From the NCBI GenBank assembly GCA_003439945.1, contig QVRM01005375.1, forward strand, positions 1,178,001 to 1,242,000: a stretch of DNA of 64,000 bases, given 5' to 3'. The stretch comes from Dermanyssus gallinae (lineage: Eukaryota > Arthropoda > Arachnida > Mesostigmata > Dermanyssidae). The notes below the pieces were generated by a model. The model ran no database searches, had not been told where the DNA came from, and saw nothing but the letters and a program-made list of their open reading frames with translations. Positions within the stretch are counted from its first letter, which is position 1. Every line of letters starts with the position of its first letter. Shown one piece after another: positions 47,247-58,142 of this stretch. The position numbers were made by a program, and so were the translations under genes.

Positions 47247-47919
47247 ATAGCACTATTTATTATTCTCTGAATGAGCTCGATTAAGCCAGTCATTGCGGCA
47301 TCTAGATTGCACTTAATCTTGCGAATGGGCTAATTCGCTTAGGATTCCTGCATGAAGCGCAGATTTTTCTTTGTAGTTGTTGTGGCTATAAGAGACACTC
47401 TGGAATAGCGTAATTATTGTAACAGTTAAAGACTGTTAAAGCTATTTTAGAGCACACTTACTTTTTTCGTACACCGATATGAAGCCATCATGTTAGCCCT
47501 AGCTTTAGTCGTTGAATTGGTGCTATTATTACAGTATTGCACTTATAATACTCATTTCCATTTACTTAATTTGCCTGCTTGCAAGGTTTCACCAAAGAAA
47601 TGAAGTTCAGCTACGTAATTCGACCAATTAACGAGTAAACACTGGAATATACTAACTAACGGTGAACGTCTGCAATGGCACGTCGCATCTGTCCGACGTA
47701 GAGAGCAGGCTTGCGCCGAGCGGCGTCTCTTCTCCGTCTTCCGACTGTGTCATAACTTTCCCTCCGGCAAACCTCCAGTTTCGAGCCATATCAGATCCCT
47801 AATACACAGACTGTAACGTAGTGTGTGGAGCTACTGATGTTCCCCGCAAGTTATTAAAAATGCCTCTGCAGTCGCTCGTCCACTCGCCAGTATAGTCAAC
47901 TTCTCCATTAACACTAGCT

Positions 47920-48150
47920 CGTCTCAACCCAGATTAAAGGACGCGAAAATAGTCTCTCCGTCCACGAACAAGGGAGAGCGTTTCCGGGCTGCTCAGTACC
48001 GCCCTATATCTTTGTCGATTACTCGTCCAAAGTTTTCGAGAAGCTGATGATTAGAGGGCTCGACAGGTGCCCTGAATTAGCTAGGTTCTTTTCGCCAAGT
48101 CGGTATGATTTTGCATATCTTCAATGCACCGATGCGATGCATTGACGACA
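47920..48150 (+). mobile_element. Degenerate LINE reverse-transcriptase fragment
   Basis: Plus-strand frames read RAAQYRPISLSITRPK. After a one-base shift they read SKVFEKLMIRGLDRCPELAR then FFSPSRYDFA. This is the RT block YRPISLL...SKVFEKLM...RL...FxPxQxGF, common to jockey/CR1-type LINEs. The catalytic motifs are absent. The fragment is short and disabled. Confidence 0.7.
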
Positions 48151-48379
48151 TACCGCACAGTGATTCCAAGCCCCTAAAGGGCAATGTATGATCTAGACTT
48201 ATTTTCTCCAATAAAAAGTAAAACAACTTATAATATGCTGTTAATTTTAGCCAGTCCGATTAGCGGATAATTATAACTAGTAGTAGTAGTAGCAGTCATA
48301 TTGGTCTTTCATCGACCGCTTTCATAGGGTCGCCGTTCCGCATCAGGCCCTTCAATCCGGATCACGCAACGAGTCCCTA

Positions 48380-48700
48380 AGCAGTAACGTTGCTTAAATG
48401 GACAACACATGATTGTGCTTCTCGTGATCTTCACGTCATATATTTGCACAATTGCCCGACCCACGGGTACTGTGCAGCGATAAGAGTTTCCAAGATGGAT
48501 GCAGATGCGTAAGATGTTGCAGCGTAAACGACATATGCCATACTGCGGCGTGTCCAGCGATTCGTACCAACAAAGATCTAATAAAAAAAGATCATACTTT
48601 TGTACTGCAAGTCAAGGCTTTACTTTCATTTGAACAGCGTCGATACTATAATTGGCTGCGTAGGTGTTCAAAAATTCAACAAAATCATGTTGGCTGATCG
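48380..48700 (+). mobile_element. LINE family B C-terminal zinc-knuckle fragment
   Basis: The plus-strand ORF has LCSDKSFQDGCRCVRCCSVN followed by DICHTAACPAIRTNKDL. It aligns with the family B C-terminus at about 18300-18440 (LCNV...DDCRCKSYWCK...HAAVC...SIAEL), keeping the Cys/His spacing CRCxxxC and HxxxC. It may belong to the same dead insertion as the RT piece at 47.9 kb. Confidence 0.5.
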
Positions 48701-48959
48701 CATGTGATCGGCTTTACTCCGACTCAACAATAATAGGCAATAAAAGCATAACCCGAAAGTGCAAAATTCTACAGCACTATATATGCGCTCTTATATAGTA
48801 GACAATGCTGTTTGTGATGCCAATGATGGGAATGTTACTCAATTATAATGACAAACTATCATTACGTAGAAACGACCAAACAAAACTGTCGTCCTACCAA
48901 TCGTATGAGAAATATATATATATATATATAGATATATTTATATATATATACATATATTT

Positions 48960-49016
<57 letters not shown>

Positions 49017-52000
49017 TTATTTGGCGTGTGTCACGATATTGATCCAACCCTCATGGAGAAACGTCTAGTGCGTATGAATGACGCCGACCGGTATCGTTCC
49101 ACTTGCAACCACCACAGCAGCAACGATAACGGCGGCATCGTTTGCGGGCGGCAACGCAACCGCCATGCTACCAAAAAGGCTCGAGACTGTGTGCTGAGCT
49201 ACTCGTGCGCCTGCCTCAAAAATGGCTCGGTTCGATTGGAGCCTACGTTGGTAAGCTTGCTTTCTTTGTAAGCAATCGCCAGTATTGCACTCACTTCTGC
49301 TGCTGCTGCTGCCGCCGCTACCACCGCGCTACGGCCGACGCCACTCTACGATTTGCGACGCTTGTGCGCAAAAGTTGCCGCCGCATTCAATCAACAAAGT
49401 GAGTAGGCCTCGGTGTCTGCCGGGCCAGACCCCATGTGTTTGCATATCTGCTCGTGACAGAAGCTGGGGTCTTCTTCTCGGACCGACGAAGTCGGTCGCC
49501 GTTCCCGTTCACGTCATCGTCACCGTCACATGATCCATCCGAAGCATCTGCCTATTCATCCATCCATTTATCCATCCATCCATTAATTTATCCAGCAATT
49601 TGCAGTGTGCAAGCCAGTTGATGAGAACACTTCCCCCGGTACTGACCGCTGATACAAGCGAATCTCAAGACGACAGACCGCCCGCCCGCCCGGCTGGTTG
49701 GCTGGCTGGCTGGATTACGTTCGTTCGTTGTTCGTGGACATCCGCGCTCCAAGCAACACTTTGTAGCCTCCGGAAATGCGCTTTAACACCGTCGCCGCCG
49801 CCGCATCCGCCATAGCCACCGCCGCCATTCACGACTCGACAGAGGCTGGCCGGCGTTCTTTCGGTCCGAGTTCTCGCTTTCGCTTGGCTCCCGCTCTTTG
49901 GGCTACTGTCGCTACTGCTGCTGCGGCGGCTGCTGTTGCTACTACGACCCCCGTCACCCCTATTGGCGGGGGTAGTGGCGGGGGCAGTGGTGGGGGTGGT
50001 GGTGGTGGTGGTGATGGAACGCCACCTACCGCGACGACACTCGCGACAGAGGAGCTTACGACGTCGACGGGGGTGCGCCTGTGAGATAGGGCCGCCACAA
50101 CCGCGCTGAGTGCGTGCGCGAGAAGACACGCAGGCCGACACGCAGAGTGGACGAGAGAAGAAAGTAGGAGAGCTGGCTGCTGGCTGGTTCTCTGTGCAGC
50201 CAATGGCAGCAGTAGCGATGGCGGCGGCGGTGGCGGAAGTTCACGATGTGAGCCGGTCTTCATCGGGGTCGGTGGAAGACTGCTGGTGCTTCTGCGGCGG
50301 CGGCGGCTGCTGCTGCTGCTGCTACTGCCGCGACTGAATACGCACAAGGGAAAAAGTTTTAAATTTCCCTTCTCACTCAACTCGTAGTTTTCTACCGCAG
50401 CGAGCGAGCCAGCGCGCACACGCCCCCCCCCCCCCCCCTCACCCCCCGCCGCTTCTGCCGGCAGCCCCCAGGTCGCACCCCTAGGCCGTCATCATCACGG
50501 GCTGAACGCCGAAGGAAGCCAACGAATACCCGTGTATGCTCTGTAGCAGCCTTTTACAAGAACAGCAGCAGCCGCAGCAGCAGAGTACCAGCAGCTATGT
50601 CTATCCTCATAGGCAACGAACGCCTCTCTGCAGTCAACTCAAATGCCGCCTCTGGCGGTTCGCTGACTGCCAGCCTACGCACATCAGTTCGGTGCCCACC
50701 ATGGACGACGTTAGTGGAAAAAAATCCTTCCCGCATATCTGTGTGTGTGTGTGTGTGTACGTATAAAGATGCAACCCCACAATCATATATAGCGTTTCAA
50801 ACCACATATATGAAAGTAAAGTCTGCCCTTATCACCCAATGACAAAACGTTTGACTAGAGGTCAAGGTATCGCTCGATGTGTCCTGGATCAGAACTCATA
50901 TTAGCAGCAAGAAGAGCTCATATTAGTAAAAGACTGTTTTGAACTTTACCACATATATATATATATATATATAGAGGCGTGTATTAAAAATGCAATACAC
51001 CAACCCCCAAAACACAGCTGTGATGCTACTTTTTTCAATGCAGTCGTTAGAAATGTCGCCGGTCGCAAATCTACGGCCGCGTTTCTTTCAGCTAACGGAA
51101 GTGCACGTCGTCGTCGTCGTTGTCGTCTTTGTTTCCACCGTCTTCTTTGAGGCCAGAAAAGACTCCCGTTTGTATTTTTGTTGTTGTTGTTGTTGTTCAT
51201 GTTCCTTTCGCAATGTATTTCCCTCGCTTGATGTCTCTCACCACTCGTCTCTTCCACCGACGCCGACTGAGAGACCGACGAGGCAACATCGAATACGAAT
51301 TGGAATTGCTGTTCGTCGTGAACGTTGCGACGTTGACGTTCAGCACCGTCTCCCCCCCCTCCCCAAAGTGAACGGTAAAAAGCAGCAAAGAACGCGCCTA
51401 TCCGTATCCTCGTTTCTCTCTCTCTAGGAAACCCTATATCGCGACTCGTCCATAGAAGAAGAAGGCAGCAGAGAACGCCACGACGTACACGCCATCAGAC
51501 GCCGCCGTCACCCGGAGCCAACTATAGATGCGGGGGGCGGGGGGGGGGGGGGGGACGAGGGACGCGAGAGGCAGAGACACCCGACGTCCTGGTCGAGGCG
51601 AGCCTCAATGCCTTCGCTGGCGCCCTACGTAGCTCACTGACTGACTACTGACTGACTACGGACTGACTGACTGACGACTGCAACTACATCGGCGTATCAA
51701 CTCGTTCCGAGAGCACGTAAACGTATCCGCGGCAACCGCGAACAAAGAGTAATGTGTACTGGTTCGGCTGTACCCAGGTACATAAGCGGCCGCCGGGTGG
51801 CAAGTTGGATAGGCCACCGCACCGCCGCGCCGTCACGACCAGAAACAACAAACCTACGCACAGTCAAAACTGTCGTGATGTAGCCTTCCTCGGCTCTACT
51901 GCGTAGGCAGGAAGACGGAAAATAGATAGATAGAGAATGGAAGAGTTTTCCGCGTCCCTTGTTTGTTCCCGCTCAGCCCCGCTCGTCCCCGTCAGCCATG

Positions 52001-52740
52001 CGGTAAAGTTATTTTTTTTGCCAGCCCTTACTGAAACTGAGCCGACCGGCGAGCAAGCGAGCTTGCGGCCAGACGATGAACATCTCCCACTTCCCTTCTT
52101 CCCAGCGCGGAAAGAAAGATGCCGCGCCTGCCCCACGCAGAGCATGAGTAGTAGCTAGAGGAAAAGTAGGGCTGAGACGATCGTAGCGGGATTGTGGCCT
52201 ACGGAGCCAGTCATCAGCCACACCGTTGGGAATACCGACAAGGAAGAGGCCCAGGAAATAAAAGCTTTAAGCAAAGACGCAGACGCCAATCCGGTAGCAA
52301 GGTGAACTAGCATCGTATTGAATGATCTCAGGGAAAACGAGGTCGGAACGCACGATGCGGTTGACAATACCAACGAAAAAAGGAGCACATGACGGTGAAA
52401 CTTGACCTGACCCGTTATTCCTTTGACAGGGAATAGAAGAAGAGATCCGATCATGGTTACCAGAGCGTGGTATCGCATTAAAAGTGAAGCATGCGACTTT
52501 CCTTAACAAACGATTCTAGGCAGACATACTGGATGGAGTTACGTTCAATTTGCTGCCAAGAAAAATCCATAGCATAAATTGAATTCTGCGCATGGCCTAC
52601 TCATTCCCGTTTAAAAGCCGTATATCTAGTAAATATTACAAATAATTGCCACATTTATCACTAAATCTAGTGATAAGTGATGAAGGCTATTTATAAAACC
52701 GACCAGCGACTTTTTGAAACAGCTAGCAAAAAAATATATA
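48701..52740. other. Non-coding stretch with a long TA array and GC-rich repeat islands
   Basis: Contains (TA)n/TAT arrays (48912-49013), GC-rich triplet-repeat DNA (49.28-50.34 kb) encoding Ala, Pro, Gly and Ser runs in several frames, C- and G-homopolymers (50424-50438 and 51533-51554), (GTT)n near 51178-51197, and ACTG-type short repeats near 51635-51680. No ORF has a recognisable domain. Part may be regulatory or 5' UTR DNA for the plexin, whose first exons are unaccounted for. Confidence 0.4.
48912..49013. repeat. Compound (TA)n array
   Basis: About 100 bases of TA with a few GATATT and CATATTTA interruptions; the last 46 or so bases are pure TA. Confidence 0.95.
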
Positions 52741-52749
52741 TATATACAT

Positions 52750-54230
52750 AGAACGCGGCGCTGCTTAAAGCGCTGGAGATAATCAACCTTGCTAAGGGCA
52801 AATGGCCACCTGAGGCGCTACGCCTCGTCCCCCCCCGATATAACGGAACATAGGGAGATAAGGGTGCTGCTGTTCACCAAGCGAGTAGAGGCAGTCGCGG
52901 TAGAGGTCTCCGCTTTCACTGCAGCAGTTTGCTGCTTTTCTGAAATCAGTGTTCGACAGACCCGCAAGTACGGCGGCGATTCTACGCAACTGCTTGGGAG
53001 GCCATCAGGGATTCAGAGCCCCAAACCAGCGCTACCTACTAAAGGGCGTGGTAGAAAGGGGTGAGGGGCCAGACAAGTCTACCTTGGGAGTCCTTACAAA
53101 ACTGGTACCGAGGTCTCTGCAGGGGACGCAACCGCCGCTGCTCTACAGGACGCCCGGTTCTCGCGGCCTTCTGCTGCACACAATCCTAGGCATGAGGGCT
53201 GACGGATCCTGATCCTTAGACTAGACACAATAGGCAAGCTTACAGAGAATATCATGACGACACGACTTAATCACGAACTCAAGGGAGACTACACTCTCTC
53301 CGAAGACGAGTTCCGTTGTGAACACTCCACCACCTACGCCCTCAAGAGGGTGTTGCAGAGAGCAAGGAAAGGGACGCACTCCAGGACCCACATTTTCGTA
53401 CTTACGGTACTTTTGGATGTCAGGAACGCCTTTAACACACCGAACTGGGATGTCATTGTGGATGCCCCGGTGCAAAGACATTGCCTGTCTTACCGCTAGG
53501 GGCTGCGACTACACTACGATGGTTGACTCCCCACAGGGCTCAGTTGTGAGCCCGTTACCCTGAAACATAGCCTGCGACCGGTTCCTAGAGATGCTGGGTC
53601 TCTCTGAAGGGGTGTAGGCTTTCACATCACACTTCCGGTGACCGCGCGGAATAAGAAAACCCGCAGTGAGGAAGGGACTAACGCCGAGCCTCAATCGAGT
53701 ACCGTCTAGACGATCTACCACCTTGAGCAGCAGACAACCGAGACGCGGGTCATGCTCGACACGGCCCAGGATCTCCTCATGCATAAAATATGTAGCCATG
53801 AAAGTCCGTTAGTCCTCTCGAAACCTAAACTCTTTCGGGCTGCCCCTCAGCCAACGTTTAATGTCCACGGGTTTGCTTCCGCATTGCTTCGTAGGGCTGT
53901 CCTCTCAAAACCTGGCAAAATGTATCCCCGACGTGGGCGGGGCCAGCATCCGAAGCCAAACAAAGACTGCTGGCAATAGTGGTGGAGTCGACCACATTGT
54001 ATACGGCCCCTGTGTGGGCGGACCTAGCTTTACGGACAGGCCCTTCGCGGCCCAACGAATAAAATAAACGCAAAGATAGCTACTGCGCACGCCGTGGCCG
54101 TATGTAGTGTAGCGTAAGCCTTAGTTGTACTATCTCCGAGAATGCCTTTGGCTGGGCTGAAAAGAAGGAAGCAAAAGCAACAAGCAAACTTGGCATATGA
54201 CTAGGCAGTGTATAAAATTGGATAGATGGA
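52750..54230 (+). mobile_element. R1-like LINE remnant, RT to C-terminal part
   Basis: Plus-strand pieces in order: RLDTIGKLTENIMTTRLNHE, LSEDEFRCEHSTTYALKRVL, then VLTVLLDVRNAFNTPNWDVI (RT motif A), then VDSPQGSVVSPLP and NIACDRFLEMLGLSEGV (motif B, with a stop between). Then come LAKCIPDVGGASIRSQ and, after a frame slip, KQRLLAIVVESTTLYTAPVW. This order (LLDTxGKxxE, STxDALxxV, xLDVxNAFNxxxW, LLxxVVxSxLLYxAPVW) is that of R1/Loa-type LINEs. The catalytic xADD box is not recovered and frameshifts are common, so it is inactive. A 5'-truncated SINE sits inside it at about 53838-53905. Confidence 0.75.
53838..53905 (-). mobile_element. 5'-truncated SINE fragment inside the R1-like LINE
   Basis: The minus strand reads ACGAAGCAATGCGGAAGCAA, then GTGGACATTAAACGTTGGC and GGGCAGCCCGAAAG. 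This is the 3' third of the 182-bp SINE at 2349-2530 and 55523-55705. It interrupts the R1-like coding remnant between SRNLNSF and LAKCIPDVGG. Confidence 0.7.
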
Positions 54231-54239
54231 TAGATAGGC

Positions 54240-55520
54240 CGTCGGATAAGCCGACGGTAGCAGCAGCAGCGGCAGCCGCCCCATCATCTATTCACATGGC
54301 ATTCGCACTTCACTAGCACGTTGTCCGTGGTAGAGAGAGAGACGATGCCAAAAGTATGTCTGGTGGCGTGCGTTGGAGCTCCCTTAGGTGTGGTTCGCTG
54401 TTATATTAGCAGGTTGTGTCGATCGCCATGACTTATTATTGACAACGGAAGAATACCTGCTCCTCGCGCCAGAGTGACCGCAGCAGCTGACTCACCCTCC
54501 ATCCATTTATGTTTCCGTGTCTTCGTTCGTCCGTCCGTCCGTCCGTTCTTTCACTCCGAGAGGTACAGCCGACTCTACCACCTAGAGAGACGGCGGCCTC
54601 TAGCTAGAATGGAGTTGCAAGATTTGACTCCAAACAGGCCGACGAACAGGCTGGTTGTTACCTGACGCCCTGCGCCTACCGCCAAGCTGCTAGCGGCCAC
54701 CGCAGCAGTAGCAAAGACACACGGACTCGACACACAAAACGCACAAGGAGCCATCAACAGCAGCAGCAGCAGCAGCGACGATGCTGGTGGAGCGTCGGAT
54801 TGACGCCAAATTGAGGAGCCGACTGACAACGAAGGTATGCGACTGGCTACCGGAGAGCACATATGAGTTACCAGTCGCTGACACGCTCTCTTACTCCCGC
54901 CTAGTCACCGCCCAGAGTGTCGTCATGGAGGAGGGTCGATGCTGGTGCCATTGAGGTTGCTGTTGGGGTCTGCTTGACAATAGCAACAGCAGCAGCAGCA
55001 GCAACGGCAGAGAGAATGATGGCCGTTGTTGTTGAGATGGTGGTAGTGGTAGAAACAGAAGGAAAAAAAAGAAAATCGGCAGGCCGGACAACCGCCGACT
55101 CGAGTAAAACAACTTGCGCCAACACTCGCTACCCAAACAATAAGGCCCACGCAGCAGAGCAAATTATTCATCACACATTGAGACACAAAAAGCTACTACA
55201 GCTATAGCTGAACACTGCAGCACGTCAGCCGAGGGAGGCGATAAAGCCAACCTTTCTCTCTCATTCGGCAGCAACAGCAGCACGGTAGCAATAACAGTCG
55301 CCGCGATGATACGATACTACTAAGGACACCAACTACAACAACGAAAACGACCACTACATCATTAACGCAGTAGAGACACCACCACGAACAAAGGTGAGAA
55401 ACGGGTCTCACAACCATTTTCGTCCGAGTCAGGATATTCGAACATCAGAGGCAGTTTATCAATAATCAGATGTCAACTTATAACAAAATGGTGTGCGACA
55501 AAACAAGAATACACTCCAGT
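54240..55520. other. Non-coding stretch with CAG/CTG-type repeats
   Basis: Short CAG/GCA runs near 54760-54778 and 54984-55004, (GTCC)n near 54527-54545 and Leu/Ala/Cys-rich translations in several frames. No gene is supported. Confidence 0.4.
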
Positions 55521-55522
55521 CC

Positions 55523-55705
55523 AGCCCGGTGGCGTGGTGGCGTAAGTCTGCGCCTCGCAACCGGAGGAGACACATAGGTGCGCGGGTTCGAGCCCCACCG
55601 TCGCACATTTGTATTTATGGGGGTCCGTCTATGAAGCAATGTGAAAAACAGTTCCATGGACGCTTAAATCTTGGCTGAGGGTCAGCCCGAAAACTTTACT
55701 TTACA
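55523..55705 (+). mobile_element. tRNA-derived SINE, second full-length copy
   Basis: It starts near GCCCGGTGGCGTGGTGG, has the B box GGTTCGAGCCCC at about 55587-55598, the conserved GGAGGAGACACATAG, and a 3' end with GGCTGAGGGTCAGCCCG then an A/T-rich tail. It is collinear with the minus-strand copy at 2349-2530. No clear target-site duplication (only TACACT on both sides), so it is likely older or has a damaged edge. Confidence 0.8.
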
Positions 55706-56480
55706 CTAATATGCTCAAAACAAAAACTCTCCTCAACAGCCATAATCTTGCGTTGCTCGACTATTTATTCAACCGTCATAAAAAAGGCGGTAATCCTTGA
55801 TTTTGTGAACAATTTAACATACAGAACAGAGAAAATAAGTTGCTTTAGCACAAATAACACTTGAACGGCCGTCATGCTTAAAGTGAGACTTAATATCTGG
55901 GCACGCGTTAGCTTCGGTACTGGCATGGTAACCTCCGGGCTTGCATTACGGCAGCCCGGGTAGCATCGAGTATCGTGACACGGCTGCCACCGTAACCGAT
56001 GCTGCCTCCCGATTTCCTTCTAATGCAATTAAGTAATACTGGTCGAGCCCATTTTCAGTGCACAGCCTCATCAATGAGCAAAATGTCAGCTGCAAAGGCT
56101 TCATCTCGACTCGATGTCGAGCCTCCCTAAGCGTTAGAATACAAACCCATGCGCCAGAGCACGACCTACAGAGAGCGGGTAACAAAAAGCGGCCAACAAA
56201 TGTCTAGACAAATGACGTTACGCCGTACCGTTAAGCGTTCGTTACGCCCATTTACTCAAGTTCGTTCTATCACAACAGTTCGTCGTATTGCAACAGCTGA
56301 CTTCCGAGCGGCTCTGCAGGTCCAATGTGTAATTCCACGATTGAACGGCCACGAGAAAACAACATCCTGCACACCTAAAAACGCTAACGAGACCCCATGC
56401 TGCCACCATATTGGACCAAAATGATGCTCTACCTTTCGGGCGAGAAGTTTAGCCACCTGATAAAGCTCCGTCTTAGCGTA
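55706..56480. other. Intergenic stretch, nothing firm
   Basis: No supported gene. A weak sema-like minus-strand segment around 56100-55985 was considered and rejected (see the rejected list). Confidence 0.3.
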
Positions 56481-56489
56481 CTACCAAAC

Positions 56490-56970
56490 GCATGCCCGTA
56501 TGGCCTGCGGTCGATCTAGGCTTAACACAAAATGCTGCCCTGGTGCTGTGCAATGCGCTAGAGTCGTTTAACCACCGCTGTGCATGGTCCAAACGTCATG
56601 ACGATTTAAATAACAGGGTGGCCTACAGGCTATTACAATGTAAAGGGTACACGGTCGAACAGGAGTGCAACTACAGGTCCGCCGACCGTCCTGTCCTGCC
56701 TTTCGCCTAGAACTCGCGATTACTACACCTTCCGAGGTCTGGAAACACACGCCGAGATTTGCGGCTCGCATCGTAACCTCTACCTCGTTTTGTTTGCGCA
56801 ACAGCAGTGAACTTATGAGCAGCTGCCCTCACGTCGAAGCTCTATGGAACCACGCGAAGCCCAGAACAACAAATCAGACTCTCCTTTACTTCTCACTGGT
56901 CGTGGCTTGTGTTGTTTCAAAACCAACCGTAAAACTTTCGCGACCGGAGCACAGTGTTGTAAGGCTCTAA
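56490..56970 (+). mobile_element. R2/NeSL-type LINE C-terminal fragment (possible)
   Basis: The plus strand reads CNALESFNHRCAWSKRHDDL, then NNRVAYRLLQCKGYTVEQEC and NYRSADRPVLPF. After a frame slip it continues LELAITTPSEVWKHTPRF. The pattern C...E(T/S)xNHxxxxC..xRHDxLxxxVAxxLxxxGYTVxxE is that of the CCHC-plus-endonuclease region of R2-group LINEs. The first zinc-ligand pair and the PD nuclease motif are eroded. The call rests on one block. Confidence 0.45.
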
Positions 56971-56974
56971 TCGT

Positions 56975-57958
56975 CCTCCAGCATACGCTAGGCTGTAAAA
57001 TAAGCTGACGTATTATTTGAAACACAGAAATACTACTACATTTTGTTTAAATTGGATTAGGAAAGGCAACGCATTAACGACGTCACTAGCGTCTCCTTAA
57101 CAACCATACCTACTGCACAAAGTAAATACGTTAATTATTCGATTTTAATGCTGCTGTCAACATAAATAAATAGAAAGCAAATTAAAATGCTATAGCAACA
57201 TAAATACCAAACGTATGTGATAAATTGTCATATTGATAAATTGTGAATCTGACTCGTAACATTTGTGACCAATATTGCTCAGCAGACTAATAAAACCACC
57301 ATTACTTAGGCTTATCACAGTGTATTTCTGTTCAATTCTACATGTTCTTTTAGAGTCAAATGTTAGTAGCATTTCATCCACGCCAATCAATAAATACGCA
57401 CGGCCAAATTCGTATCAAACGCTCTCAAGGAACAGGATGTCACGTGTCCGTGCCACTAGACCAGCCTTTATGTCCCTTAACGTAGTTGTCGAATCTCACT
57501 CCCGTTATCCCCGCTCCCCAACGGACCGTTTGAGTCACACAGTCCGCTCAACTCCGGCCATAATACTAACGTCATCATACCACGACCAAAGGCGAAACAT
57601 ATGCTAGCATAAAATCAATCTCGCTTAGATCAGTGAGCTCCATCTTGTCTAAGTAGGGATATATAGGCAAGTACATACACGAGCGGCGACCGATACCGCC
57701 ACTGCCGCCAACACCCTTCACCCCTCACTCTGCACCTATAGGTAGCTGTCCAGCGACCGAGGGCTCAACCGAGCAAGCCACAGGACCAACGGAGCCGACT
57801 TAGGTTCCGATCGGCGCGCCGGTGGGTTAACACAATCACATGCGGCGGCGCTACACAACCACTGCTATTTCCACTGCAAGTTTGCTCTCTCGCCGGTGAC
57901 CCCCTCTCTCTCTCTTTTGCTCTCCTCACCCCCTCCCCGCCCCCCACCCCATACTCAC
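56975..57958. other. AT-rich then CT-rich intergenic stretch
   Basis: ORFs 57190-57390 and 57275-57607 carry no recognised motif. Nothing is supported. Confidence 0.3.
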
Positions 57959-58142
57959 CTCTCTCGCGCGGTATATATGAGGGAAGGGGTGGAAGGGTCA
58001 GGGCTCTGATCAGCCGAGCTACCGCTAATGCTGCAGTCGCCAGAAGGACGCCCAAGAGCAACAGCAGAACAGCACCGCAGACCCACTCTCTCACGGTCTC
58101 ACTACCCACAGAACGAGGGTCGAGGTAGTAGCGGTTCGCCAT
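57959..58142 (-). CDS. Candidate first coding exon with a signal-anchor-like segment
   Basis: An ATG at 58142-58140 opens 61 codons with a strongly hydrophobic stretch, EWVCGAVLLLLLGVLLATAA then LAVARLIRAL. It ends at CGCGAGAG followed by a canonical GTGAGT donor (58, 57 of 57958-57953). A start, one hydrophobic segment and a donor form the usual shape of a first exon for a secreted or membrane protein. It lies upstream of the plexin exons on the same strand, so it could be the missing plexin 5' exon, but nothing in its sequence identifies it. It could also be chance: the frame stays open beyond the donor, into low-complexity Gly/Arg sequence. Confidence 0.3.

Noticed and set aside
49665..50419. 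Minus-strand ORFs of 158 and 196 codons
   Set aside because: Low-complexity poly-Ser, Pro, Leu and Ala from triplet repeats; the opposite strand is equally open.
55985..56100. Minus-strand segment SLMRLCTENGLDQYYLIALE with an upstream CTTTGCAG, possibly a plexin sema exon
   Set aside because: Only RLC and a few scattered residues resemble the sema strand. No strong donor follows, and no partner exons were found between here and 47116.
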